From an uncultured Chryseobacterium sp. (GTDB lineage: Bacteria; Bacteroidota; Bacteroidia; Flavobacteriales; Weeksellaceae), in NCBI GenBank assembly GCA_913776245.1, contig CAJYLO010000030.1, positions 1 to 50,550 on the forward strand: a DNA stretch of 50,550 bases. The letters are read 5' to 3'. The notes under the pieces were generated by a model that saw nothing but the letters and a program-made list of their open reading frames with translations, did no database searches and had not been told where the DNA came from. The position numbers and the translations under genes are program-made. Positions 17,272-25,031 of the stretch are shown here, one piece after another (the first letter of the stretch is position 1; every line of letters starts with the position of its first letter).

Positions 17272-17411
17272 TTTTGTTTTCGTTCAATTTCCGGCTTCCA
17301 ATCGATAAAAATCAGCTTCATAGAAAAAATCAAAAACCTGCAAAGACGCTCAGAATCAAAACTTAACATCAACTTAGGATTTATCAGCTTTTTTCTTCCA
17401 CCAAATTACGA

Positions 17412-17419
17412 TAATTTTG
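17412..17419 (+). promoter_or_regulatory. Candidate -7 box TAATTTTG
   Basis: TAnnTTTG match ending 18 bases before ATG 17438 of the Nfu gene; the longer frame from 17417 would begin inside it. Confidence 0.55.
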
Positions 17420-17437
17420 CAGTTCAATATATGTAAA

Positions 17438-18316
17438 ATGAGAGAAATCATCATAGAACCTACTCAGAACCCAAAGGTGATGAAATTCATCGCTGATTAT
17501 AATCTGATCCCCGGTTCATTAGAATTAGACCGGGATTCTGACATATCGGAAATCCCATTGGCCCAGGAATTATTCAACTATCCTTTTGTGGACAGGATTT
17601 TCATCACAGCCAATTTCGTCGCTGTGGCTAAGCAGGATTCTGTAGAATGGGAACACGTGGCAGAGAGCCTGAAAAACATCATCGAAGATGAATTGCTGGC
17701 CAACCCCAGAATCTATCTTCAGAAAAGAAAAGAAGCCTACCAGATTTACTCAGAAATGACGCCTAATCCGGCGGTGATGAAATTTATCTCCAGCAAAATG
17801 CTGATGGACGGATTTATTGAAGTCAAGTCTAAAGAAGAATCAGCGGAAGTGCCTTTGGCAAAGGAATTATACGATGCCTTTGATTTTGTGAAAGAAGTTT
17901 ATGTAAGTGACAATTTCGTTGCCGTCACCAAGGATGATCAGTTCCAATGGCATGAGATTATGAATCAGGTTCGTTCCTTCATCGCAGAATTTCTACAGGC
18001 CGGAAAAACAATTTCCAACCTGGAACCTCATCAGCACGAAAATCCTGTCTTGAAAATCATCAACAGGGAATATACCAATGATGAGCAGAAAATCAGCGAT
18101 ATCCTAAACGAATATGTGGCGCCAGCTGTAGAAAACGACGGTGGAAAAATCTCACTGATAGAATACGATGGCGAAAATAAAACCGCAAGAATGCTGCTTC
18201 AGGGTGCGTGCAGCGGTTGCCCATCTTCCACAGCAACATTGAAAAACGGCATCCAAAGCATTCTGAAACAATTCGTTCCGGAATTGGTAGAAAATGTGGA
18301 AGCGGTGAATGGATAA
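17438..18316 (+). CDS. NifU-like Fe-S scaffold protein with duplicated N-terminal Nfu domain
   Basis: About 292 residues in three parts. Two tandem Nfu N-terminal domains (about 1-90 and 100-190) share EPTQNPKVMKFI / EMTPNPAVMKFI, IPLAQELFN / VPLAKELYD and NFVAVAKQD / NFVAVTKDD. The C-terminal NifU domain (about 205-290) has GACSGCPSST, the CxxC that holds a transferable [4Fe-4S] cluster between two protomers. It delivers Fe-S clusters to client enzymes. The ferrochelatase gene follows in the same direction, linking iron use, but no isc/suf gene is adjacent. Confidence 0.9.
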   Translation: MREIIIEPTQNPKVMKFIADYNLIPGSLELDRDSDISEIPLAQELFNYPFVDRIFITANFVAVAKQDSVEWEHVAESLKNIIEDELLANPRIYLQKRKEAYQIYSEMTPNPAVMKFISSKMLMDGFIEVKSKEESAEVPLAKELYDAFDFVKEVYVSDNFVAVTKDDQFQWHEIMNQVRSFIAEFLQAGKTISNLEPHQHENPVLKIINREYTNDEQKISDILNEYVAPAVENDGGKISLIEYDGENKTARMLLQGACSGCPSSTATLKNGIQSILKQFVPELVENVEAVNG

Positions 18317-18321
18317 TATTT

Positions 18322-18349
18322 AGTTGATAGTTTTTGGTAGTCAGTTGAT
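18322..18349. repeat. Seven-base-period array (AGTTGAT type)
   Basis: Heptads AGTTGAT, AGTTTTT, GGTAGTC, AGTTGAT beginning five bases past the Nfu stop. It is nearly the reverse complement of the array at 2250-2284. Confidence 0.7.
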
Positions 18350-18381
18350 TGACTTCCGAAAGAATAAAAATAATTTCAAAA

Positions 18382-19440
18382 TTGGAAACCAACAACGAAC
18401 AACCGACAACCAATAACAAAAAAGGAATTCTCCTTGTAAACCTAGGTTCGCCGAAATCGACTGATGTTAAAGATGTTAAAGACTATCTGGACGAGTTCCT
18501 GATGGATGAGAAAGTCATCGATTACAGATGGATTTTTCGTACACTTTTGGTTCAGGGCATCATCCTGAAAACCAGGCCAAAGAAATCAGCGGAAGCGTAC
18601 AAAACGGTTTGGACCGATGAAGGCTCTCCTTTGATTGTGATTTCCAAAAATCTACAGAAAAAACTTCAGGAATTGGTGGATGTCCCTGTTGGTCTGGGAA
18701 TGCGTTATGCCGAACCATCCATCAAAACAGGAATTCAGGAATTGGTGGATCAGGGCATTACCAACATCACGTTGTTCCCGCTGTATCCGCAATACGCAAT
18801 GAGCACAACAGAAACGGTGATTGATAAAGCGGAGGAAGTCCGAAAAAAATTCTTCCCGGACATAAAAATCAATTATGTAGAACCGTTTTATGACCGCGAG
18901 ATTTACATCAATTCTTTGGCAGAAAGTATCAGAGAAAAACTGCCTGCGGATTTTGACTTGTTGCAGTTTTCTTATCACGGTGTTCCGGAGCGTCATATTT
19001 ACAAAACCGATCCTACGAAGACTTGCAACATGAACACTTGCTGCTCAAAAGAGGACAATCCTTCTCACAAATTCTGTTACAGGCACCAATGCTACAAAGT
19101 AACGGAGTTGATTTGTGAGAAATTGGGCATTCCGAAAGAGAAGGCATTAGTCACTTTCCAATCTAGATTAGGAAAAGACAAATGGATGGAACCTTATACC
19201 GACGCAACTTTGGAAGGTCTTGGCAAAAAAGGCATTAAAAAACTGGCAATAGTTTGTCCGGCTTTCGTTTCGGATTGTTTGGAAACTCTTGAAGAAATTT
19301 CCGAAGAAGGCAAAGAAATCTTCCTACACGGCGGCGGCGAGCGATTCGATTATATCCCGTGTCTGAATGAGGAACAAAGCTGGGTGAATGTAGTGAAGAC
19401 GCTTTGTGAAGAAAAGCTGGACGATTTTTATTTTCATTAA
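18382..19440 (+). CDS. hemH: Ferrochelatase
   Basis: About 352 residues. It inserts Fe2+ into protoporphyrin IX (or the coproporphyrin route equivalent) in haem synthesis. Family marks: KKGILLVNLGSPKSTDVKDV, YLDEFLMDEKVIDYRW, the active-site FSYHGVPERHI near residue 196-206, and VCPAFVSDCLETLEEI. A Cys-rich insert follows the active-site loop (Cys215, 220, 221, 232, 237). No ATG precedes KKGILLVNLG; TTG 18382 is chosen, with TTG 18349 as alternative. Residues about 2-13 are encoded by a heptad repeat, so the true start is uncertain. It follows the Nfu gene and precedes a VOC gene with 12 bases between. Confidence 0.9.
   Translation: METNNEQPTTNNKKGILLVNLGSPKSTDVKDVKDYLDEFLMDEKVIDYRWIFRTLLVQGIILKTRPKKSAEAYKTVWTDEGSPLIVISKNLQKKLQELVDVPVGLGMRYAEPSIKTGIQELVDQGITNITLFPLYPQYAMSTTETVIDKAEEVRKKFFPDIKINYVEPFYDREIYINSLAESIREKLPADFDLLQFSYHGVPERHIYKTDPTKTCNMNTCCSKEDNPSHKFCYRHQCYKVTELICEKLGIPKEKALVTFQSRLGKDKWMEPYTDATLEGLGKKGIKKLAIVCPAFVSDCLETLEEISEEGKEIFLHGGGERFDYIPCLNEEQSWVNVVKTLCEEKLDDFYFH
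18386..18420. repeat. Seven-base-period array (CAACCAA type) inside hemH 5' end
   Basis: Heptads AAACCAA, CAACGAA, CAACCGA, CAACCAA, TAACAAA, in frame with hemH where they give an Asn/Thr/Gln-rich lead-in before the conserved KKGILLVNLG. Confidence 0.7.
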
Positions 19441-19452
19441 CTTCTAAATCCA

Positions 19453-19833
19453 ATGGTTTTCCGATACGCAAGACATACTCAGAATCTGGAAAAGCTGATT
19501 GGCTTTTATACCAAAGTTCTGGACTTTAAAGTTCTTGGAGATTTTAAAGACCATAACGGTTATGATGGTGTTTTTCTTGGCAAGGACAATGAAAACTGGC
19601 ATTTGGAATTCACTCAGGATAATAACATTCCTGAATCTCGATTTGATGACGATGACATATTGGTTTTTTATCCAGAATCGTTGGAAGAGTTTCAGAAGAT
19701 TGTGGCTAATCTGGAATTTCACAAAGTTCCCATTCTACAGCCGAAAAATCCTTATTGGAGAGAAAATGGAATCTGTTTTGAAGATTGTGACCGTTATAAA
19801 ATCATAGTTTCCGACCTTAGAATTACAAAATAA
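19453..19833 (+). CDS. VOC (glyoxalase/bleomycin-resistance fold) family protein
   Basis: The 126-residue protein reads as a single VOC domain with two beta-alpha-beta-beta-beta units: FRYARHTQNLEKLIGFYTKVLDFKVLGDF opening, then NENWHLEFTQ, EFQKIVANLEF, NPYWRENGICFEDCDRYKIIV. Candidate metal ligands are His in RHTQ, Glu in HLEF and Asp/Glu near the end. The substrate is unknown. It follows hemH closely and is ended by a strong hairpin terminator. Confidence 0.82.
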   Translation: MVFRYARHTQNLEKLIGFYTKVLDFKVLGDFKDHNGYDGVFLGKDNENWHLEFTQDNNIPESRFDDDDILVFYPESLEEFQKIVANLEFHKVPILQPKNPYWRENGICFEDCDRYKIIVSDLRITK

Positions 19834-19838
19834 ATTAA

Positions 19839-19867
19839 CCCGCTTCAACTATTTGAAGCGGGTTTTT
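19839..19867 (+). terminator. Intrinsic terminator after the VOC gene
   Basis: CCCGCTTCAA (19839-19848), loop CTAT, TTGAAGCGGG (19853-19862), then TTTTT. Confidence 0.9.
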
Positions 19868-20099
19868 GTTTGGGTTTTTGACAACTTGGCAGTGATTTTT
19901 GATGTGCAGTTTCCGTTACATCGGTGTTACCTTCCTCTTACCTCCGATTACTTTTTCGAGTTTTGATTTTATGTTGATTATGCCAGTTTGGCAGAAAGGA
20001 TTTTGATTTGATTTTTGGTTATATTTACTAAAAGTAAATCTGTAATAACTTTATCCTGCCAACTTTATTTGATTAATAGTAAAATTTAGATTCTTTCAG

Positions 20100-20109
20100 A
20101 ATGATCTGT
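20100..20109. other. IS right-end segment identical to candidate donor guide
   Basis: AATGATCTGT here, 17 bases beyond the transposase stop, is identical to 21155-21164, which lies in the 5' side of an internal loop of the candidate bridge RNA (ACAGATCATT in RNA sense). Confidence 0.5.
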
Positions 20110-20126
20110 GTTAAAAAGCAAATTAT

Positions 20127-21086
20127 TTAACAAAAATCTTCTCTATATTTTTCTTTATTCTTTCCGATAGCAAATGCTTGTTTTAAAAGTTTATTGGCAA
20201 GGGCTATCTTTGCCACTCTTTCTGCTTTTCCTTTTGTGATAAGTCTTTCATACATTTCTTTACATTTTTTATTCCAGCGTTTGACTGACCAGCTGCATAG
20301 ATATAATAGTTTTCTAATCTGAGATTTACCCATCTTACAAATACTTGATCTTCCTCTCACACTGCTTCCGCTTTCATAAATCCGAGGACTGAATCCTACA
20401 AAAGCAATGAGTTGCTTATGATGTTCAAACTTTTTAAAATTATCTGTAATTACAATAAGCATGATCGCTGTTTTTATTCCGATTCCGGGAATACTGGTAA
20501 GACATTCAATGGTTTCTTCAAATTCTTCCAAGGCCAGCTTTTCTATCTCAGATTCCAATATTTCTTTTCCCAGCCGAAGTTGTTCTATGGAATTGTTCAT
20601 TTCTACTTCTAACTTTTCATCCAGAAAACCACTGCTCCTGAAAGCTTCCAACTGATTACAGGTCTGACTGGTTTGTTTCTGAATCATTTGGATCCTTGTA
20701 TGCATTTGGCGAATTCTGATGCACGTTTCACTCTCAGGATGCCACAAACTCAGTTCATCCAAATTCTTTTTCCCGTATTCAGCAATAACCTTCGAATCTG
20801 CTTTATCCGTTTTAGCTCGTTTTAGTCTTGATTGAGCATAACGTTTGATGGAAAGAGGATTTTCTACCACTACATGAATCCCCTGTGAATAAAGATATTC
20901 TGCTAAAGGAAGATAATAAGTACCTGAAGCTTCCATCACTACTATATCTTCTTTCTCAATCAAAGTCATAAGTATTTCAAAACCCAGCAATTTATTACTT
21001 AAAACCTTATGCTTCCATAGATTCCCATCCAAAAAACTTACATCAAAAACTTGCTTACTAATGTCAATTCCTATAATTTTACCCAT
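20127..21086 (-). CDS. IS110-family transposase (DEDD/serine recombinase)
   Basis: The 319-residue protein has the N-terminal RuvC-like DEDD domain with Asp8 (GIDISKQVFDVSF), Glu52 (MEASGTYYLP) and Asp94/Asp97 (KTDKADSKV), a coiled middle, and the C-terminal Transposase_20 domain with IPGIGIKTAIML (199-210) and the serine loop ESGSSVRGR (238-246). All expected catalytic residues are present and length is normal, so it looks intact. In this family the enzyme works with a bridge RNA from the non-coding end of the element that pairs with both target and donor DNA. It sits in its own 1.3-kb region between a VOC gene and an M16 peptidase gene. Confidence 0.93.
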   Translation of the reverse strand: MGKIIGIDISKQVFDVSFLDGNLWKHKVLSNKLLGFEILMTLIEKEDIVVMEASGTYYLPLAEYLYSQGIHVVVENPLSIKRYAQSRLKRAKTDKADSKVIAEYGKKNLDELSLWHPESETCIRIRQMHTRIQMIQKQTSQTCNQLEAFRSSGFLDEKLEVEMNNSIEQLRLGKEILESEIEKLALEEFEETIECLTSIPGIGIKTAIMLIVITDNFKKFEHHKQLIAFVGFSPRIYESGSSVRGRSSICKMGKSQIRKLLYLCSWSVKRWNKKCKEMYERLITKGKAERVAKIALANKLLKQAFAIGKNKEKYREDFC

Positions 21087-21099
21087 ACCTATAATTTTG

Positions 21100-21256
21100 C
21101 AGGAAAAGAGAATACTACTATTACCTTTCTATCCTAAATACAGGCTTGTTGCCTAATGATCTGTTCAGGTTTGGTAGTAAAAGAGTAAAGGGATTAACAT
21201 TCCGAACGGTCTGCGAGACTAATGACAATTGATAACCTTATTCTTTACTCTCTTTT
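21100..21256 (-). ncRNA. Candidate IS110 bridge RNA
   Basis: In transposase sense, immediately upstream of the transposase ATG, two stem-loops with internal loops can be drawn. Stem-loop 1: AGAGTAAAG (21243-21251) with CTTTACTCT (21182-21190), then 21221-21229 with 21193-21201 (8 of 9 pairs, one wobble), tipped by GTCT/AGAC around 21209-21219. Stem-loop 2: TACTAC (21174-21179) with GTAGTA (21113-21118), tipped by AGGC/GCCT (21151-21154 with 21142-21145). The 5' side of loop 2 holds ACAGATCATT, repeated at the element's other end. Folding was done by eye; no energy was computed. Confidence 0.45.
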
Positions 21257-21447
21257 CCTTTTTGTTTATCAAATCTAATATTTTGTAAACATAGGATGAC
21301 AAAAATGTGGGTATGAAGTTTTGTTATCAAGTTATTCTTTTTATGGGCTTCCAGAACCAAAGCCTGACATGGTTGTAACTTAATACTCCATTCTTTTACA
21401 AAAGCTACCAGAGTCTCAGCCTAAAAAGTATGCAATAGAAAAAAGAA

Positions 21448-21480
21448 AACCCTTTCAGAGTTTGTAACTCTGAAAGGGTT
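21448..21480 (-). terminator. Hairpin terminator after the M16 peptidase gene
   Basis: AACCCTTTCAGAGTT (21448-21462) and AACTCTGAAAGGGTT (21466-21480) form a perfect 15-bp stem with a 3-base loop; on the minus strand TTTTCTTTTTTCT follows. Confidence 0.85.
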
Positions 21481-21505
21481 ATTTTTGGAATAATATTTTT
21501 TTTAA

Positions 21506-24238
21506 TTATTTCTTATTAAAATCTCCTGCAAATACAGAAGTCAACTTGTCTTCACTGATGTATTTTCTTAAAACATCATTCACCTGGCTTACTTTAAGCG
21601 CTGAAACTTTCGCTTCCAAAGCATCGTACTCATCCAAAGATTGTCCGTACTGAAGCTGAGAATTGACCAATCCCATCAACGTATTATCATTACCAAGACC
21701 TGTTTTTCTGGAGTTGAGCCAAGACGTCAGATTGGATTTGAATTCTTCTTCCGTGAAACCTTCTTTTACAGCTTTGTTCACTTCTTCCTTCAAGGCTTTG
21801 TTCACAGCATCTTTTTTGGTGGGGTTAAAAAATGCATACCAAGCCCAAGACGCCACATTATTATCAATTGGAACATTGATGTAAGACCCTGCACCATAAC
21901 TGATTCCCTCTTTCTCACGAAGTCTGGTCGGGATTCTGGCCGTAAGGAAACCACCGCTTCCTAACATTTCGTTGGCAATCACGAAAGCCGGATAATCCGG
22001 AGATTTTCTGTCCATAGAGAAACTGATTTTTCCAACTGCTGCTCCATTCTCTTTATCCGGCGTCAGGTAATCCTTATCCATTTTTTTGGTAGCGAACAAT
22101 TCCGGTCTGATAAATTCATAATTGGATTTGGAGTTCCATTTTCCGAATGTGGACTCTAATAATGCGCCGGTCGCTTTGGCTTCCACATCGCCTATTACCG
22201 TTCCGACACCATTGTTACCGCCTAAGATCTTGTTATAGAAATCTACCAGCTGCTCTCTCTTCACTTTCTTGTTATTATCAATCTGCTCTTGGGTAGACGC
22301 GGTATAATAAATGCTTTCCTTAGGATAATTCTCAGTAATTTTCTCGATCTCGTTGAAAGCAATAGATTGCGGATCATTCAGAGAACTTTCTAAGTAAGTA
22401 TTATACTCACTGATGGTTTTTGCCAGCTCCGCTTCAGGAAAAGTAGACTCTGTCAGGATTTCCTTGATAAGTGCTGCTACTTTCGGCAGGCTGTCTTTGT
22501 AAGTACTGAAATTAACAAATAATGTCTGTCCGTTGAATCCAAAGTTGATATTGGATTTCCATTCGTCCAGCATATCCTGGATCTGTTCTTTGGAATGTGT
22601 TTTGGTGCCGGTTTTAAGCACCTGAGCCATTAAAGATCCGACATCAGATTTCCCACTCAGATCTTTCGCATTGCTCACCGGAAAACGGAAACTTCCGAGA
22701 ACTTTTCCACCTTTGATGTCTTTTTTAATGACACCATACTTCATGCCGTTGCTTAATTTTCCTTCTGTAAGATTGGCCTTCAGGTTTTTAATGCTCGCCT
22801 CAAAAGGTGCCGCTTCTTTTTCAAGCGCTTTTCCTTTATAATCTTTGGTTAATGATGCAATCTGCTCATCCGTATACTCAACATTTTTAACTCTTACTTC
22901 GTCTTTGGAGGGAATAAAAATACCAACGGTCCTGTTATTGGTTCTGAAATATTTTTCCGCCACACGCTGAATATCTGCTACCGTAAGCTTTTCTACATCA
23001 TCTCTGTATAAAAATCCCAGCTTGTAACTTCCCGCACCAACAATTTCGGTCAGGTTAATCGCATAGCCAATTGTATTGTTCTTGATATTCTCAATCTGCT
23101 TAAGCAGCTTTGATTTGGCCCTTGCCACATCCTGCTCAGTATATTTTGTTGTTGAGATTTTATCCAAAGCTGCACGAAATTCATTCTCAGTAGCTTTAAG
23201 ATCTTTATCCGCAGGAACATCCAGTCCGAAATACATAAAACTTGCATCCCTTACTAATGGCTGGTAACCATAAACAGAAGCCGCTTTTTTGGTATCGATC
23301 ATTGCTTTGTAAAGATAGCCGGAAGGATCAGCTGTCAGAATCTCCTGCAAGGCATCCAAAGCCGCATAATCCTTATCTGCATAAGGGGCTGTGTGATATA
23401 ACGCACCAATGACTTTGCTGTCCCCGGAACGTTTCAGCTCCACAAAACGCTCACCATCCTGAGCTGGCTCCACTGTATACGGTGCTTCTAAAATTCTGGC
23501 CGGTTTAGGAATTACTGAAAAATACTGACTGATATATTCCAGAGCTTTTTTCTCATCAAATTTTCCCGCGACAATTAATGTTGCATTGTCTGGCTGGTAA
23601 TATTTTTCATAGAATTTTCTTAGTGTAACAGCCTTTACACGTTCTACATCTTCCTTGCTTCCAATGGTACTGTTTCCGTAGTTGTGCCACAGATAGGCGG
23701 CTGAGATAACCCGTTCCAGCAAAACGCTGCTCGGGCTGTTCTCTCCTATTTCAAATTCATTTCTTACGACAGAAAACTCTTTATCCAGATCCGATTGTAA
23801 AATAGTGGCATTCACCATTCTGTCGGCTTCCATTTCCAGGAACCATTTCAGGTTCTCATCATTAGAAGGGAAAACTTCGTAATAGTTGGTTCTGTCATAC
23901 CAGGTCGTACCATTAGCATTACCACCTTTGTCAGAAAGCATTTTCTTGATATCACCTAATTTCTTGGTACTCTTGAAAAGCATATGCTCCAGCAAGTGCG
24001 CCATTCCCTTTTCACCATAGCCCTCATGCTTTGAGCCTACATTATATACAATATTGACCACCGCATTACTTTGGGAAGGATCGGAAAGTAAAAGTACCCG
24101 CATTCCATTGTTCAGGGTATATTCCTTGATGCCTTCCGTATTGCTTATAAATTTTGGTGTTTCGGCTTTTTGAGCGAACACAGGCGTAGCATAGCCTGCG
24201 TAGAAAACGACTGCCGCAGTCAGTAAAAGATTCTTCAT
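21506..24238 (-). CDS. M16 family zinc metallopeptidase, two-domain (pitrilysin-like)
   Basis: The 910-residue exported protein has a signal peptide (LLLTAAVVFYAGYATPVFAQ), then an active M16 domain with HLLEH (His81, Glu84, His85) and the third ligand Glu161 in RNEFEIGEN, 76 residues after His85 as the family requires. A second M16-like half (about 480-910) lacks the zinc motif, as is normal, and forms the closing half of the chamber. It degrades peptides in the periplasm or at the surface; the substrate is unknown. It is monocistronic with a strong terminator, beyond which the IS110 element starts. Confidence 0.93.
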   Translation of the reverse strand: MKNLLLTAAVVFYAGYATPVFAQKAETPKFISNTEGIKEYTLNNGMRVLLLSDPSQSNAVVNIVYNVGSKHEGYGEKGMAHLLEHMLFKSTKKLGDIKKMLSDKGGNANGTTWYDRTNYYEVFPSNDENLKWFLEMEADRMVNATILQSDLDKEFSVVRNEFEIGENSPSSVLLERVISAAYLWHNYGNSTIGSKEDVERVKAVTLRKFYEKYYQPDNATLIVAGKFDEKKALEYISQYFSVIPKPARILEAPYTVEPAQDGERFVELKRSGDSKVIGALYHTAPYADKDYAALDALQEILTADPSGYLYKAMIDTKKAASVYGYQPLVRDASFMYFGLDVPADKDLKATENEFRAALDKISTTKYTEQDVARAKSKLLKQIENIKNNTIGYAINLTEIVGAGSYKLGFLYRDDVEKLTVADIQRVAEKYFRTNNRTVGIFIPSKDEVRVKNVEYTDEQIASLTKDYKGKALEKEAAPFEASIKNLKANLTEGKLSNGMKYGVIKKDIKGGKVLGSFRFPVSNAKDLSGKSDVGSLMAQVLKTGTKTHSKEQIQDMLDEWKSNINFGFNGQTLFVNFSTYKDSLPKVAALIKEILTESTFPEAELAKTISEYNTYLESSLNDPQSIAFNEIEKITENYPKESIYYTASTQEQIDNNKKVKREQLVDFYNKILGGNNGVGTVIGDVEAKATGALLESTFGKWNSKSNYEFIRPELFATKKMDKDYLTPDKENGAAVGKISFSMDRKSPDYPAFVIANEMLGSGGFLTARIPTRLREKEGISYGAGSYINVPIDNNVASWAWYAFFNPTKKDAVNKALKEEVNKAVKEGFTEEEFKSNLTSWLNSRKTGLGNDNTLMGLVNSQLQYGQSLDEYDALEAKVSALKVSQVNDVLRKYISEDKLTSVFAGDFNKK

Positions 24239-24327
24239 TGTTTGATTGTTAATTTTTTGGTTTTTAAAATTAATGACTTTTAATTATTAATCGGTTATAA
24301 TCTGATACTTTTTATAAAATCTTAACG

Positions 24328-24335
24328 TAATTTTG
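24328..24335 (+). promoter_or_regulatory. Candidate ruvC -7 box TAATTTTG
   Basis: TAnnTTTG match ending five bases before the ruvC ATG, implying an almost leaderless mRNA. Confidence 0.5.
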
Positions 24336-24340
24336 TCAAT

Positions 24341-24895
24341 ATGGTAGTCGAAAAAATTATTTTAGGAATTGACCCGGGAACAAGTGTGATGGGATTTGGA
24401 ATTATTTCAGTAAAAGGAAATAAAATGGATCTGATTGCCATCCACGAACTGATCCTGAAAAAATATGAAAATCACGAAACCAAGCTTAAAATCATCTTCG
24501 ACAAAACTCTGGCATTAATTGATGAATACCACCCTGATGAAACCGCTTTAGAAGCTCCTTTTTTCGGGAAAAACGTCCAGAGTATGCTGAAACTTGGGCG
24601 TGCACAGGGCGTTGCAATGGCTGCAAGCCTTCACAGGAATGTCCCGATCACCGAATATTCTCCTAAAAAAGTAAAAATGGCGATAACCGGAAACGGAAAT
24701 GCCAGTAAAGAACAGGTTGCAGGCATGCTGCAAAATCTCCTGAAACTGAAGGAATTTCCTACAAAATATCTTGATGCCTCTGACGGATTAGCTGTTGCTG
24801 TCTGTCATCATTTTAATTCCGGAAGTATTTCAACTGATAAATCATATTCCGGCTGGGATAGCTTTCTGAAACAGAATCCTGATAGAATTAAGTAG
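24341..24895 (+). CDS. ruvC: Holliday junction resolvase RuvC
   Basis: The 184-residue endonuclease cuts Holliday junctions with RuvAB. The four catalytic acids are in place: Asp11 (GIDPGTSVMGFG), Glu71 (ALEAPFFGKN), Asp145 and Asp148 (YLDASDGLAVAV). AITGNGNASKEQV is the family's central motif. ruvA and ruvB are not adjacent. The TAG stop is the first triplet of a 56-base heptad array, so repeat slippage could alter the region after the stop but not the protein core. Confidence 0.95.
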   Translation: MVVEKIILGIDPGTSVMGFGIISVKGNKMDLIAIHELILKKYENHETKLKIIFDKTLALIDEYHPDETALEAPFFGKNVQSMLKLGRAQGVAMAASLHRNVPITEYSPKKVKMAITGNGNASKEQVAGMLQNLLKLKEFPTKYLDASDGLAVAVCHHFNSGSISTDKSYSGWDSFLKQNPDRIK

Positions 24896-24948
24896 ATGTT
24901 AAATGTTAGATGTTAGATGTTAGATGTTAGATGTTACATGTTAGATGC
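24893..24948. repeat. Heptanucleotide microsatellite (TAGATGT)x8
   Basis: Eight contiguous 7-base units: TAGATGT, TAAATGT, four TAGATGT, TACATGT, TAGATGC. It starts exactly at the ruvC stop codon. Confidence 0.95.
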
Positions 24949-24987
24949 AAAATTAACTTCTAATATTCATTTAATGATTCCTTTGAC

Positions 24988-25029
24988 TTGATTCTTGATT
25001 CTTGATTCTTGTTTCTTGTTTCTTGATTC
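24988..25029. repeat. Heptanucleotide microsatellite (TTGATTC)x6
   Basis: Three TTGATTC, two TTGTTTC and one TTGATTC unit in register. The array ends two bases before the -7 box of the helicase gene; the TTG at 25009-25011 is 20 bases upstream of that box, the usual -33 to -7 spacing. Confidence 0.95.
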
Positions 25030-25031
25030 TC

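Larger units (their letters stand above)
20098..21438 (-). mobile_element. IS110-family insertion sequence (proposed boundaries)
   Basis: Contains an intact IS110-type transposase and a roughly 350-base upstream non-coding end. Boundaries are a hypothesis: an AG/CT dinucleotide at 20098-20099 next to a 10-base segment shared with the candidate guide loop, and another at 21437-21438 inside a 7-base segment complementary to the opposite side of the same loop. This gives about 1.34 kb, usual for the family. IS110 elements lack terminal inverted repeats and long target duplications, consistent with none being seen. The wider spaces 19868-20097 and 21087-21447 hold no gene. Confidence 0.5.

Noticed and set aside
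17181..17366. 61-codon open frame on the plus strand
   Set aside because: It runs through the GC-rich hairpin repeat; the frame comes from the repeat and has no protein-like conservation signal.
24893..25029. Possible CRISPR-like array
   Set aside because: Units are 7 bases, contiguous and without spacers; this is a microsatellite pair.
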